From the NCBI RefSeq assembly GCF_022829385.1, contig NZ_JAKSXX010000245.1:1-64000 (forward strand): a stretch of 64,000 bases of DNA, given 5' to 3'. The DNA is from Methylobacterium sp. J-070. Lineage in GTDB: Bacteria; Pseudomonadota; Alphaproteobacteria; Rhizobiales; Beijerinckiaceae. The translations under genes were made by a program, and so were the position numbers. Shown here in pieces: positions 1 through 8,250 of this stretch. The notes below the pieces were generated by a model. It did not search any database, was not told the origin of the DNA, and saw only the letters and a program-made list of their open reading frames with translations. Positions within the stretch are counted from its first letter, which is position 1; every line of letters begins with the position of its first letter.

Positions 1-125
1 GCGCGGCCGAGGAGACCGGCGCCGCCGCCGCACAGGTGCTCGGCGCCGCCTCCGAACTCTCCCGCCAGTCCGAGCACCTCGCCGCAGAGGTCGACCGCTT
101 CCTCGCAACCGTCCGCGCCGCCTGA
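1..125 (+). CDS. Methyl-accepting chemotaxis protein, C-terminal tail (partial)
   Basis: The reading frame is open from the first base and stops with TGA at 123-125. The 40 visible residues contain AEETGAAAAQVL, then LSRQSEHLAAEV, and end in FLATVRAA. This is the usual end of the signalling coiled coil in alphaproteobacterial MCPs: the part after the hairpin tip that returns toward the membrane. The sensor, membrane segments, HAMP and CheA-binding tip lie outside the window. It is not continuous with the MCP at the right end, although both belong to the same subfamily. Confidence 0.85.
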   Translation, partial: AAEETGAAAAQVLGAASELSRQSEHLAAEVDRFLATVRAA

Positions 126-133
126 CAGCGCGC

Positions 134-174
134 CGCGGACCGGCGGGAGGCTGGTAATCTCCTGCCCGTCCGCG
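134..174 (+). terminator. Long hairpin after the MCP gene
   Basis: Positions 134-149 pair with 159-174 in a 16-position stem with one mismatch and one G-T pair, closed by a 9-base loop (150-158). It starts 9 bases after the MCP stop codon. No clear U tract follows, so it is either an imperfect intrinsic terminator or a 3' end stabiliser. Confidence 0.5.
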
Positions 175-185
175 CACACAGGCAC

Positions 186-203
186 CGCGGCGGCATCGCC
201 GCG
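186..203 (+). other. Short perfect hairpin in the purC leader
   Basis: CGCGGCG (186-192) and CGCCGCG (197-203) form a perfect 7-bp stem with loop GCAT, ending 20 bases before the purC ATG. It could modulate purC translation or simply reflect GC-rich sequence. No riboswitch core is recognisable around it. Confidence 0.3.
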
Positions 204-223
204 CAGCCTGCCGGAAAGCCCCG

Positions 224-1213
224 ATGAAGACGGCCGATCTCCTCCCGCACGCCCATCAGGTTCTGCAGGACGCGACGTTGCCGGAGCTGCCGAACCATTA
301 CCGCGGCAAGGTCCGGGACAACTACGACCTGCCCGACGGGCGCCGCATCCTGATCACCTCCGACCGGATCAGCGCCTTCGACCACGCCCTCGCGGCGATC
401 CCCTTCAAGGGGCAGGTTCTCACGCAGACCGCCCGCTACTGGTTCGAGACGACGGCCGACATCTGCCCGAACCACGTCATCGCCTATCCGGATCCGAACG
501 TGGTGGTCGGCCGGCGCCTCGAGATCCTGCCGGTCGAGGTGGTGGTCCGGGGCTACCTCGCCGGCACCACCTCCACGTCGATCCTGACGCGGTACCGCGC
601 CGGCGAGCGGACGATGTACGGGCACCGTTTCGCGGACGGCCTGCAGCCCAATGCCCGCCTGCCGCAGCCCATCATCACCCCGACCACCAAGGCGTTCGAC
701 GGCGGCCACGACGAGCCCTTGACCGAGAGCCAGATCCTCGAGGGCGGGCTCCTCACCCCCGAGCAGTGGCGGACCGTCTCCGAAGCCGCGCTCGCCCTCT
801 TCGCCCGCGGGCAGGCCCTGGCCGCCGAACGCGGGCTGATCCTGGCGGACACGAAGTACGAGTTCGGCACGGACGGGGAGGGCCGCATCGTCCTGGCGGA
901 CGAGATCCATACGCCGGACAGCAGCCGCTACTGGTTCGCGCAGAGCTACCCCGAGCGCTTCGCCGCGGGCTCGGCCCCTGAGAGCTTCGACAAGGACTTC
1001 GTGCGCAACTGGGTGGTGGCCCGCTGCGACCCGTATGCGGATCCGATCCCCGAGATCCCGGCCGACATCGTCCTGGAAACGGCCGCGGTCTACATCCGCG
1101 CCTACGAGACGATCACGGGGTCGCCCTTCGTGCTGCCCGATCCCGCCGAGGTGCCGCTCGAACGGATCCGGCGCAACATCGCCGCCTATCTCGGCGCCGG
1201 GCCGGGTCGCTGA
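224..1213 (+). CDS. purC: Phosphoribosylaminoimidazole-succinocarboxamide synthase (SAICAR synthetase)
   Basis: This cytosolic enzyme of de novo purine synthesis joins CAIR and L-aspartate with ATP to give SAICAR. The family signatures are clear: GKVRDNYD at residues 28-35, SDRISAFD at 46-53 (nucleotide-binding loop), RGYLAGT at about 109-115 and [14 protein letters not shown] in the C-terminal half. At 329 aa it is the long form, closer in length to the yeast-type enzyme than to the roughly 240-aa form often found beside purS/purQ/purL. It stands alone here with no other pur gene, so the genome may hold a second purC elsewhere (inference). A hairpin converging with gapR follows. Confidence 0.95.
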   Translation: MKTADLLPHAHQVLQDATLPELPNHYRGKVRDNYDLPDGRRILITSDRISAFDHALAAIPFKGQVLTQTARYWFETTADICPNHVIAYPDPNVVVGRRLEILPVEVVVRGYLAGTTSTSILTRYRAGERTMYGHRFADGLQPNARLPQPIITPTTKAFDGGHDEPLTESQILEGGLLTPEQWRTVSEAALALFARGQALAAERGLILADTKYEFGTDGEGRIVLADEIHTPDSSRYWFAQSYPERFAAGSAPESFDKDFVRNWVVARCDPYADPIPEIPADIVLETAAVYIRAYETITGSPFVLPDPAEVPLERIRRNIAAYLGAGPGR

Positions 1214-1219
1214 GGGGGA

Positions 1220-1244
1220 GGGGCAGCGCCTCGGGCGCCGCCCC
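1220..1244. terminator. Hairpin between convergent purC and gapR
   Basis: GGGGC (1220-1224) pairs with GCCCC (1240-1244), and GCGCC (1226-1230) with GGCGC (1234-1238), around loop TCG with one A-C mismatch. It sits between the purC stop and the gapR stop, so it can end transcription from both sides. Confidence 0.55.
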
Positions 1245-1255
1245 GGTTCACGCGC

Positions 1256-1531
1256 TCAGGCAGCCTCGGCGAGCGGGGCGGGCGCATCCATCGCGCGCAG
1301 GTACACGTCGAGCAGGGTTTCCTGCTCGTCCCGCTCGTCCTTGTCCTGCTTGCGGATCTTCAGGATCTCCTTCAGCACCTTGACGTCCAGGCCTTCGCCC
1401 TTCGCCTCGGCGAAGACCTCCTTCTTGGCCTCCATCAGGTCCTTGATCTCTTCCTCCAGCCGCTCGACGCGCTCGATGATCGAGCGGATGCGCTCGCCCG
1501 CGACGCCCACGGTATCGGTCATGTCAGTCAT
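1256..1531 (-). CDS. gapR: GapR family nucleoid-associated protein (DUF2312)
   Basis: This is a 91-aa protein made mostly of two charged helices. It has the hallmark order RIRSIIERVERLEEE, then DLMEAKKEVFAEAK, then GLDVKVLKEILKIRK. Members of this family bind AT-rich, overtwisted DNA as a clamp ahead of replication and transcription forks; GapR is essential or important in Caulobacter. Length and sequence are those of a full member. The Ala/Pro-rich last 10 residues are a normal variable tail. It is transcribed alone, convergent with purC. Confidence 0.9.
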   Translation of the reverse strand: MTDMTDTVGVAGERIRSIIERVERLEEEIKDLMEAKKEVFAEAKGEGLDVKVLKEILKIRKQDKDERDEQETLLDVYLRAMDAPAPLAEAA

Positions 1532-1612
1532 GCAAACCCTCGCCGGATGACGGGCCGACCCTCGCCGGAGCGCGGTTAGCGACGGGTTAAGCGTGCGGGC
1601 GCCGCAGGGCGG

Positions 1613-2773
1613 TCAGCGTGTCCGCGTCTCGATCCACCCGATGATCGCGTCCGCGACCTGATCGCTGTTCGATTCCAGCATCATCATGTGGCCATTGCCG
1701 TAAATGCCGTGCTCTTCGAGCTTCAGACGGTCCGGCTTGGCGCCGGCCTGCGTGAGGAAGGCGGCGGTGCAATCGTCCATGGTGGCGCGGAACGACGCTT
1801 CGGACGTCACGATCACGGCCGGCACCCGGGCGAGGTTGGGCAGGGTCCGGGCCGGCTCCGCCTGGAGCCAGCATCGGATCTGGTCCGGACGGGCGGGGCT
1901 CTCGGCCTGGACCACGGTCAGGTCGGTGGGACTGCTCACCGGCGGCTCGAAGCGGAGCGGCACCCGGGTGATGCCGTAGGGCCGGGCCCGCGCGTCCCCG
2001 ATCCGCTCGTACCAGTCGGCGCCGCCCTTGAAGCGGATGTCATAGAAGGTCGGGCCGTTGGGCTCGACCGCCACGTGGGCCTTGACCAAGTCGGGCCGCT
2101 GGTCGGACACGGCCCATCCGAAGACCCCGGCCTGCGAATGCGTCAGCAGGATCGCCGGGCCGATCTTTTCCAGGAGCGCGATCAGGGCCGGATCGACCAG
2201 CTCCTCGGTCCTCAACCCATTGGCGATGTAGGGCACCTGCGACAGGTAGAACTGGTCGAACGCGGCGTTGCCGCGCACGCCCGGTCCGCCCGGCCACTGC
2301 GTGTGCTTCCCGGCCTGCGGAAACAGGCCGGACCGTTCCTGCCCGGTGAACACGCTCTCCAGATCCTCGACCGACAGGCGGGCGTAGGGGCCGTAGGCCT
2401 CCACGTCTCCGCCCGCGCGACCGCGCCCGACCTGGTCGACCACGTAGACGGCAAAGCCCTTGGCGACGAAGCGATCCGCCCAGCCCGGCCGGCCGTCGGG
2501 CGTACCGAGGAAGTTTGTCCCGGTCTGCGCGGTGCCGTGCACGAGGACGACGGGATAGGGCTGCGTGATCCGCGCGGGGGCGCGGTACGCCACGAACATC
2601 TGCCCGACCGCGATGGTCTTGTCCTTGGCGGTCTCGTAACGGCCGCCGACGAAGAAGTAGCCGGCGGGCTGGGTCGGCTCGAACCGCGCCTCCCCGGCGC
2701 CCCCCGCAGAGTTCGCGGCGGTCAGGCCGAGAAGGGCCAGGGCGATTGCGCCGGCGGCGGCTATGATACGCAT
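1613..2773 (-). CDS. Exported alpha/beta-fold hydrolase
   Basis: I start this 386-aa protein at the ATG at 2773 because GGAGG lies 6 bases upstream and the first 28 residues (MRIIAAAGAIALALLGL...) form a Sec signal peptide; a longer frame would bury that signal. The core has an oxyanion-type VVLVHGTAQTG near residue 76, a nucleophile elbow THSQAG with Ser213 (the first Gly of GxSxG is Thr), and a C-terminal GNGHMMM holding the likely catalytic His near 362. This fits the periplasmic esterase/lipase-like hydrolases. The substrate cannot be read from the sequence. It lies downstream of the MHS transporter gene on the same strand, but an intrinsic terminator separates them. Confidence 0.75.
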   Translation of the reverse strand: MRIIAAAGAIALALLGLTAANSAGGAGEARFEPTQPAGYFFVGGRYETAKDKTIAVGQMFVAYRAPARITQPYPVVLVHGTAQTGTNFLGTPDGRPGWADRFVAKGFAVYVVDQVGRGRAGGDVEAYGPYARLSVEDLESVFTGQERSGLFPQAGKHTQWPGGPGVRGNAAFDQFYLSQVPYIANGLRTEELVDPALIALLEKIGPAILLTHSQAGVFGWAVSDQRPDLVKAHVAVEPNGPTFYDIRFKGGADWYERIGDARARPYGITRVPLRFEPPVSSPTDLTVVQAESPARPDQIRCWLQAEPARTLPNLARVPAVIVTSEASFRATMDDCTAAFLTQAGAKPDRLKLEEHGIYGNGHMMMLESNSDQVADAIIGWIETRTR

Positions 2774-2824
2774 CGTGTCCTCCCGCGGGCGTCTGGCGCG
2801 CCCGGCGGACGGCATATCATCGCG

Positions 2825-2847
2825 AAAAACCCGGCCGGTCCAGCCGG
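2825..2847 (-). terminator. Intrinsic terminator after the MHS transporter gene
   Basis: Read on the minus strand, CCGGC (2847-2843) and GCCGG (2835-2831) form a stem with a 7-base loop, followed shortly by five T (2829-2825). It begins 14 bases after the transporter stop codon. Confidence 0.6.
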
Positions 2848-2860
2848 ATACGCCACGCGA

Positions 2861-4225
2861 TCACGCGTGGACGAGACGCGGCTTCTTGCCGAGCGCCTCC
2901 TCGACGGTCCCGTCGCCGTCGAGGTAGCCGTGGACTTTGGGGTTCGGCATGATCACCGAAGCCACGAAGGCGATCGCCATCAGGACGGTCACGTACCAGA
3001 AGAACGTGCTCTCCATGCCGTTGTCCTTGAACCACAGGGCCACGAACTCGGCGGTGCCGCCGAAGGTCGCGTTGGCCACCGCGTAGGACAGGCCGACCCC
3101 GAGCGCCCGCACGTTGGTGGGGAACAGTTCCGCCTTCACGATCCCGCTGATGCCCGTGTAGAACGACACGACCGCCAGCCCGAGCGTGATCAGCGCGAAG
3201 GCGAGATAGGGATCCTTGTTGGTCCCGAGCGCCGTCATCAGCGGCACAATCATCAGCGTGCCCAGACCGCTGTACAGCAGCATGTTGGCCTTGCGGCCGA
3301 TCCGGTCCGACAGCGCGCCGAAGAGCGGCTGTATCGCCATGTAGACGAACAGCACGACGGTCATCGTCTGCGAGGCCGAGGTCTTCGGCATCCCGGCGGT
3401 GTTGACGAGATACTTCTGCATGTAGGTCGTAAAGGTGTAGAAGCTCAGGGAGCCGCCGGCCGTGTAGGCCACGACCACCAGGAACGCCCGCCAGTGCTTG
3501 AACAGCTCGGCGAAGGTGCCGGCATTCTCCTTGTCGCTGCTGTCCTTGGTCTCCGCCAGGGACCGCCGCAGGTAGAGTGCCACCACGGCCAGCCCGGCGC
3601 CGATGAAGAACGGGATCCGCCAGCCCCACGCCGTGAGTTCGGGGGCGGTCATCACCGTCTGGAGCAGCACCAGAACCAGCGACGCGAGGAGTTGCCCGCC
3701 GATCAGCGTGACGTACTGGAACGAGGCGAAAAAGCCGCGCTGCCCCTTGATCGCCACCTCGCTCATGTAGGTCGCCGAGGTGCCGTACTCGCCGCCCACC
3801 GAGAGGCCCTGGAGCATGCGCGCCAGCAGCAGCAGGACCGGCGCGAGGGTGCCGACATGCTCGTAGGTCGGCAGGATGCCGATCAGCAGCGAGCCGAAGC
3901 ACATCATCAGCACCGAGATGACCATCGAGGTCCGGCGCCCGACCCGGTCGGCAATGCGCCCGAACAGCCAGCCGCCCACCGGGCGCATGAAGAAGCCCAC
4001 CGCGAAGATGCCGGCGGTCTGGAGCAGCTGGCTGGTCGAATCCCCCTTCGGGAAGAAGGCCGGCGCGAAATACAGCGCGAAGAACGCGTAGCAGTAGAAG
4101 TCGTACCACTCGACGAGATTGCCCGAGGACGAGCCCACGATCGCCCAGATGCGGCGGCGCCGATCCGAGGCCTCGTCGAGGGCGCTCGGTGCGATACCGA
4201 TCGTATCGTTCCCCGAAGCGGACAT
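2861..4225 (-). CDS. MFS transporter, metabolite:H+ symporter (MHS) family, KgtP-like
   Basis: This 454-aa inner-membrane protein has 12 predicted membrane segments. MHS signatures are present: [16 protein letters not shown] in the first helix, [10 protein letters not shown] in the loop between helices 2 and 3, and [13 protein letters not shown] in helix 4. KgtP-type members import 2-oxoglutarate or other small carboxylates with protons; related ones take proline/betaine or shikimate, so the substrate is open. I start at the ATG at 4225, which has GGAG 5 bases upstream; an upstream in-frame Met would add 11 unlikely residues. It is divergent from the DUF1236 gene and ends at a terminator. Confidence 0.85.
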   Translation of the reverse strand: MSASGNDTIGIAPSALDEASDRRRRIWAIVGSSSGNLVEWYDFYCYAFFALYFAPAFFPKGDSTSQLLQTAGIFAVGFFMRPVGGWLFGRIADRVGRRTSMVISVLMMCFGSLLIGILPTYEHVGTLAPVLLLLARMLQGLSVGGEYGTSATYMSEVAIKGQRGFFASFQYVTLIGGQLLASLVLVLLQTVMTAPELTAWGWRIPFFIGAGLAVVALYLRRSLAETKDSSDKENAGTFAELFKHWRAFLVVVAYTAGGSLSFYTFTTYMQKYLVNTAGMPKTSASQTMTVVLFVYMAIQPLFGALSDRIGRKANMLLYSGLGTLMIVPLMTALGTNKDPYLAFALITLGLAVVSFYTGISGIVKAELFPTNVRALGVGLSYAVANATFGGTAEFVALWFKDNGMESTFFWYVTVLMAIAFVASVIMPNPKVHGYLDGDGTVEEALGKKPRLVHA

Positions 4226-4311
4226 GGCGTCTCCGTCGATCAATCTTTGTGCCGGCAACGGCCGGCCTCTTCTTCGTGTCGGGCAGGCTTACAGGCGGCG
4301 TTTCTGATCGC

Positions 4312-4329
4312 AAGTCCGTGAGCGGACTT
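4312..4329. repeat. Perfect inverted repeat in the divergent intergenic region
   Basis: AAGTCCG (4312-4318) and CGGACTT (4323-4329) are separated by TGAG. The repeat lies between the divergent MHS transporter and DUF1236 genes, so it is either an operator or a small hairpin. No known regulator can be assigned. Confidence 0.4.
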
Positions 4330-4386
4330 AGCCGAGGATAGGACGCGCGCGTGTCATCGGGCGCGCGGCGCGGAAGCCTTGGCGAC

Positions 4387-4412
4387 GGAACGGTTTGGCC
4401 CGGGGCCCCGTT
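4387..4412 (+). promoter_or_regulatory. EcfG-type general stress promoter
   Basis: GGAAC at 4387-4391 and CGTT at 4409-4412 are separated by exactly 17 bases. This matches the GGAAC-N16/17-CGTT consensus of the sigma-EcfG general stress response in alphaproteobacteria. It lies on the coding strand of the DUF1236 gene and would give a 5' leader of about 45 bases. Confidence 0.7.
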
Positions 4413-4464
4413 GCGGGCCGGCGCGGGCGTCGACGGCGCTCCGACATCGGCTGGAGGAGAGGCC

Positions 4465-5289
4465 ATGAAGCGGATTCTGAGGGACACGGTGGCGGCCGCG
4501 ATCATCGTCGCCGGGGCGGCGACGGCGTTCGCCCAGGGCGGCCCGGGCGGCGGGGGTGGTCCCGGCGGCGGGGCCGCCGGCGGCGGAGCTGGGCCGGCGG
4601 CCGGTGGTGCCGGCGGCGGAGGAGGACCCGGTGGCGGCGCAGGTCCCGGTGGCGGCGCAGGCGGCATGCGGGGCGGTGCCGGCGGCGCGGAGGGCGGCGG
4701 CGGGATGCGTGGACCGGGCGGAGCTGAAGGCGGTGCCCGCGGGGCCGAAGGAGGCGCCCGCGGTGCCGAGCCGGGCGCGCCCGGGGGCCGGGGCGCCGAA
4801 GGGCCTGGCCGGGCGGGCGGCGGGGCCGAGCGCAACGGACCCTCCGATCGGGCAGGCCAGGGCGCCAATCCCGGTGCCGGCGAGCGTGGTGACCGCGGCG
4901 GACGCGAGCCCGGCACGGCCGGCGAGCGTGGCAACCGGGACGCGGCCGGGCCCAACCAGGGCGGCCGCAATCCGGCCGGCGAGCGGGGCGGCCGCGCGGG
5001 CGCCCAGGATCGCGGCTCCGTCCGCGGGGCGGCTGGTCGGCTCGACACCCGGCAGCGCACCGAGTTCCGCAGTTCGATCACCCGCCTGGGCGTCTCGCCG
5101 CTCCGGGATGTGGCCTTCGGGCTTGCGGTCGGCACGGCGATCCCGCGCTCGGTCTCGCTGCACCGACTGCCGCCGGCGATCGTCTCGATCGTGCCGGAAT
5201 ACGAGGGCTACGATTTCATCCTGGTGCGCGACGATATCGTGATCATCGATCCCGACACCTACGAGATCGTGGACGTGATCCCGGCCTGA
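4465..5289 (+). CDS. Exported glycine-rich DUF1236 protein
   Basis: This is a 274-aa protein. The ATG at 4465 follows GGAGGAGA by 4 bases and opens a signal peptide (MKRILRDTVAAAIIVAGAATAFAQ). Residues ~25-110 are almost only Gly, Ala and Pro with few charges, then comes an Arg/Gly/Ala-rich stretch to ~200. The last 70 residues are a compact DUF1236 domain with PLRDVAFGLAVGTAIP, then IVPEYEGYDFILV and a final DPDTYEIVDVIP. DUF1236 proteins of rhizobia-like bacteria are envelope proteins of unknown function. The perfect EcfG promoter upstream suggests a role in stress tolerance (inference). A strong hairpin follows the stop. Confidence 0.8.
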   Translation: MKRILRDTVAAAIIVAGAATAFAQGGPGGGGGPGGGAAGGGAGPAAGGAGGGGGPGGGAGPGGGAGGMRGGAGGAEGGGGMRGPGGAEGGARGAEGGARGAEPGAPGGRGAEGPGRAGGGAERNGPSDRAGQGANPGAGERGDRGGREPGTAGERGNRDAAGPNQGGRNPAGERGGRAGAQDRGSVRGAAGRLDTRQRTEFRSSITRLGVSPLRDVAFGLAVGTAIPRSVSLHRLPPAIVSIVPEYEGYDFILVRDDIVIIDPDTYEIVDVIPA

Positions 5290-5305
5290 CGGGCAAAGAA
5301 AATCG

Positions 5306-5335
5306 GTGCCGGGCGGACCCGCGTCCGCCCGGCGC
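5306..5335. terminator. Strong hairpin between the DUF1236 gene and hrcA
   Basis: GCCGGGCGGAC (5308-5318) and GTCCGCCCGGC (5323-5333) form a perfect 11-bp stem with loop CCGC; two further pairs extend it to 5306-5335. It sits 16 bases after the DUF1236 stop and between convergent genes, so it may serve both strands. No run of T follows. Confidence 0.65.
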
Positions 5336-5412
5336 ATCCTGCGCGCGATTCTCAAAGTTCCGGACGCCAGCCCCGGCCGCCCAGCGTTGGCGAACCTGCA
5401 ACGCGACCGTGC

Positions 5413-6507
5413 CTACCGGCCCCCGTCGAGCAGCTTGGAGACGACCCGGGCGGTGTAGTCGACCATCGGCACGATCCGGGCGTAGTTCAGCCGGGTCGGT
5501 CCGATCACCCCCACGACGCCAACGATCTTCTGCGACCCGTCCCGGAACGGCGCCGCGATCAACGACGAGCCCGACAGCGAGAACAGCTTGTTCTCCGAGC
5601 CGATGAAGATGCGCACGCCGTCCCCGCCTTCGGCCCGGGCCAGAAGGTCGATGACGTCCTTCTGGGTTTCCAGGTCGCTGAACAACAGGCGGATGCGTTC
5701 GAGATCGTCGACCGCGCGGAGGTCGTCGAGCAGATTCGCCTGCCCGCGCACGATCAGCTGGCGCGCCTCCGTGGGACCGACGGTGGTGGCGAGGCCGGCA
5801 TCCACGAGCCGCTCGGTGATCGCGTCGAGCTCGCGCTTCATCGCCTTGCGCCCGGCCTCGATCTCGGCACGCAGCGAGCCGAGGGTCCGGCCCTGCAGGC
5901 GGGCGTTGAGGAAGTTCGTCGCCTCCTGGAGCGCCCCGGCGGGCAGGCCCGGGGGCAGGTCGACGAGGCGGTTCTCCACCGAGCCGTCGTCCGAGACCAG
6001 GATCACCAGGGCGCGGGCCGGATCGAGGCGGACGAACTCGATGTGCTTCAGGTTCACGTTCGCCTTGGTGGTCAGCACCACGCCGGCCCCGCGCGAGACC
6101 CCCGACAGCATGGTCGAGGCCTCGGCGAGGGCGGACGCGAAGGTGTGGCCCGAGGCGGCGGCCCGCATCTGGGCCTCGATCCGGGCCTGCTCGTCCTGGC
6201 TGACGTCGCCCAGTTCGAGCATGGCATCGACGAAGAAGCGCAGGCCCAGCTCGGTCGGCAGCCGCCCGGCCGACGTGTGGGGCGCGTAGATCAGGCCGGA
6301 ATGCTCGAGGTCCGCCATCACGTTGCGGATCGACGCCGGCGACAGCGTCATCGGAAGGATCCGCGCGAGATTGCGCGATCCCACGGGCTCCCCAGTCGTG
6401 AGGTAGCTCTCGACGATCTGCCGGAAGATCTCGCGGGCGCGCTCGTTGAGGGCGTCAAGCGCCTGCATCGCCTGGCCGTTGGTCAATCTGGCGTTCGGGT
6501 CTGTCAC
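5413..6507 (-). CDS. hrcA: Heat-inducible transcription repressor HrcA
   Basis: HrcA represses chaperone genes (groESL, sometimes dnaK) by binding the CIRCE element and is kept active by GroEL. The 364-aa protein has an N-terminal winged helix with the family signature PVGSRNLAR and [13 protein letters not shown], followed by [16 protein letters not shown]. The central HrcA domain and the final [15 protein letters not shown] motif are intact. I choose the GTG at 6507 because the protein then starts just before the helix-turn-helix and AGGA is 7 bases upstream; the frame stays open for 100 more residues that look non-coding. No CIRCE inverted repeat (TTAGCACTC-N9-GAGTGCTAA) is visible upstream. 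The gene is divergent from rph. Confidence 0.93.
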   Translation of the reverse strand: MTDPNARLTNGQAMQALDALNERAREIFRQIVESYLTTGEPVGSRNLARILPMTLSPASIRNVMADLEHSGLIYAPHTSAGRLPTELGLRFFVDAMLELGDVSQDEQARIEAQMRAAASGHTFASALAEASTMLSGVSRGAGVVLTTKANVNLKHIEFVRLDPARALVILVSDDGSVENRLVDLPPGLPAGALQEATNFLNARLQGRTLGSLRAEIEAGRKAMKRELDAITERLVDAGLATTVGPTEARQLIVRGQANLLDDLRAVDDLERIRLLFSDLETQKDVIDLLARAEGGDGVRIFIGSENKLFSLSGSSLIAAPFRDGSQKIVGVVGVIGPTRLNYARIVPMVDYTARVVSKLLDGGR

Positions 6508-6853
6508 ACGGGCATCCTGGGGCCGATCATGTCCGGACGCGGCTTGCGGATCAATCCGTAGGGCCGCGGCTCGAACCCGGTCCGAACTACGACAACGTCC
6601 CCGGGACCCGACAGGGCGCACAGCACGCCGGCAATCTTTCCGCGGCGCCGACATCGATACGCAGCACCCGCGGCGCGGATCCGGTTCTCGGGTCCTGCCG
6701 CACAGTCGCGGAACGACGGAGCCGGCGGTCCGACTCGCGGCGTGGGTCCGCAATCCCGCGCGTGTGGCCCGGCTCCGTGGGGCGAAGCTTGCCCGCCGTG
6801 GCGGCACGGCCTATGAGCCCGGCCCTCGACATCCTCGACAGAAAGGGCCCGCG
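6508..6853. other. Intergenic region between divergent hrcA and rph
   Basis: These 346 bases must hold the promoters for hrcA and rph. I see no convincing gene, CIRCE element, tRNA or repeat. A GGAAC occurs but has no CGTT at 16-17 bases. Confidence 0.5.
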
Positions 6854-7567
6854 ATGCGGCCTTCCAAGCGTGCCGCCGACGAGTTGCGGTCCGTGAGCCT
6901 GGAGCGCGCGGTCTCGCGCTACGCCGAGGGCTCGTGCCTCGTCAGCTTCGGCAACACCCGGGTGCTCTGCACCGCCTCGCTGGAAGAACGCGGTCCCCCG
7001 TGGCTGCGCGGGTCGGGCAAGGGCTGGGTCACGGCCGAGTACGCCATGCTGCCCCGCGCGACGCACGAGCGCACACGCCGCGAGGTCGGGTCCGGCAAGC
7101 CGTCGGGGCGGACGCAGGAGATCCAGCGGCTGATCGGCCGCTCGCTGCGCGCGGTCACCAACCTGCCGGCCATGGGCGAGCGTCAGGTCACGGTCGATTG
7201 CGACGTGATCCAGGCCGATGGCGGCACCCGGACCGCCGCCATCACCGGCGCCTGGGTGGCGCTGCACGATTGCTTCGCCTGGATGCGGGCGCGCTCGATC
7301 ATCTCGGTCGATCCGCTGCGCGACCACGTCGCGGCGGTGTCGTGCGGGCTCTACAAGGGCACCCCCGTCCTCGACCTCGACTACGCCGAGGACTCGGCCG
7401 CCGAGACGGATGCCAATTTCGTGCTCACCGGTCGCGGCGGCATCGTCGAGGTGCAGGGTACCGCCGAGATGGAGCCGTTCTCGGAGGCGCAGCTCCTCGA
7501 ATTGCTGCGGCTCGCCCGGGCCGGCACCGACCGGCTGGTGGCGCTCCAGAAGGAGGCGATCGCGTGA
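6854..7567 (+). CDS. rph: Ribonuclease PH
   Basis: This 237-aa phosphorolytic 3'-5' exoribonuclease trims tRNA precursors. The family core is complete: [17 protein letters not shown] near residue 32, [16 protein letters not shown] at ~58-73, then the phosphate-binding [17 protein letters not shown], and [14 protein letters not shown]. The ATG at 6854 begins [14 protein letters not shown], the normal N-terminus of the enzyme. Its TGA overlaps the GTG of rdgB, so the two are translationally coupled and form an operon with hemW. The pairing hrcA/rph/rdgB/hemW is conserved in many alphaproteobacteria. Confidence 0.96.
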   Translation: MRPSKRAADELRSVSLERAVSRYAEGSCLVSFGNTRVLCTASLEERGPPWLRGSGKGWVTAEYAMLPRATHERTRREVGSGKPSGRTQEIQRLIGRSLRAVTNLPAMGERQVTVDCDVIQADGGTRTAAITGAWVALHDCFAWMRARSIISVDPLRDHVAAVSCGLYKGTPVLDLDYAEDSAAETDANFVLTGRGGIVEVQGTAEMEPFSEAQLLELLRLARAGTDRLVALQKEAIA

Positions 7568-8211
7568 GCGGCGCGCCGCGGAGCGGCCGGCGGCTGTCCG
7601 GCAAGGTGGTGATCGCCACGCACAATGCCGGCAAGCTCGCCGAGATGCGCACGCTCCTGGCGCCGTTCGGGATCGACGCGGTGTCGGCCGGCGAACTCGG
7701 GCTGCCCGAGCCCGAGGAGACCGGCACGATGTTCGCCGAGAACGCCGCCATCAAGGCGCAGGCGGCCGCCGCCGCCGCCGGCCTGCCGGCCTTCGCGGAC
7801 GATTCCGGCCTGTGCGTCGACGCCCTCGACGGCGCGCCGGGCATCTTCTCGGCCCGCTGGGCCGGACCGGCCAAGGACTTCGCGGGCGCCATGGCGCGGA
7901 TCGCCTCCGAACTTGACGGCCGCGGGGCGACCGATCGGCGCGCGCATTTCGTCTCCGCGCTGGTGCTGGCCTGGCCGGACGGTCACACCGAGCTGTTCGA
8001 GGGCCGGGTGTTCGGCGACCTCGTGGAGCCCCGGGGCTCGGCCGGGTTCGGCTACGACCCGATCTTCCGCCCCGACGGACACGACCGCACCTTCGGCGAG
8101 ATGACCGCCGACGAGAAGCACGGCATCGACTGGCTGAAGGGCGAGGGCCTGTCGCACCGCGCGCGCGCGTTCGTGGCGCTGAGCCGGGCCTGCCTCGCCC
8201 CGGCGCGCTGA
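7564..8211 (+). CDS. rdgB: dITP/XTP (non-canonical purine NTP) pyrophosphatase
   Basis: This enzyme hydrolyses ITP, dITP and XTP to monophosphates to keep deaminated purines out of nucleic acids. The 215-aa protein has the Ham1 signature THNAGK at residues 19-24, [12 protein letters not shown] around 79-90, and the substrate loop [11 protein letters not shown] followed by [15 protein letters not shown]. The GTG start at 7564 lies inside the rph stop (GTGA). The start adds about 13 residues before the first strand, which is within the family's range. It is followed by hemW after 39 bases. Confidence 0.93.
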   Translation: MSGAPRSGRRLSGKVVIATHNAGKLAEMRTLLAPFGIDAVSAGELGLPEPEETGTMFAENAAIKAQAAAAAAGLPAFADDSGLCVDALDGAPGIFSARWAGPAKDFAGAMARIASELDGRGATDRRAHFVSALVLAWPDGHTELFEGRVFGDLVEPRGSAGFGYDPIFRPDGHDRTFGEMTADEKHGIDWLKGEGLSHRARAFVALSRACLAPAR

Positions 8212-8250
8212 TTGCCAAACCGGGCCGTCGCCCTCACATCCCGGCCCATC

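Noticed and set aside
2817-5135. Long minus-strand frame across the MHS transporter and DUF1236 genes with a Pro-rich product
   Set aside because: The Pro-rich part is only the complement of the Gly-rich DUF1236 repeats; the real genes in other frames have signal peptides, motifs and ribosome sites.
6565-6590. T-loop-like GGGTTCGAGCC on the minus strand upstream of hrcA, possible tRNA
   Set aside because: The bases flanking the loop do not form a T stem and no anticodon arm or acceptor stem can be drawn.
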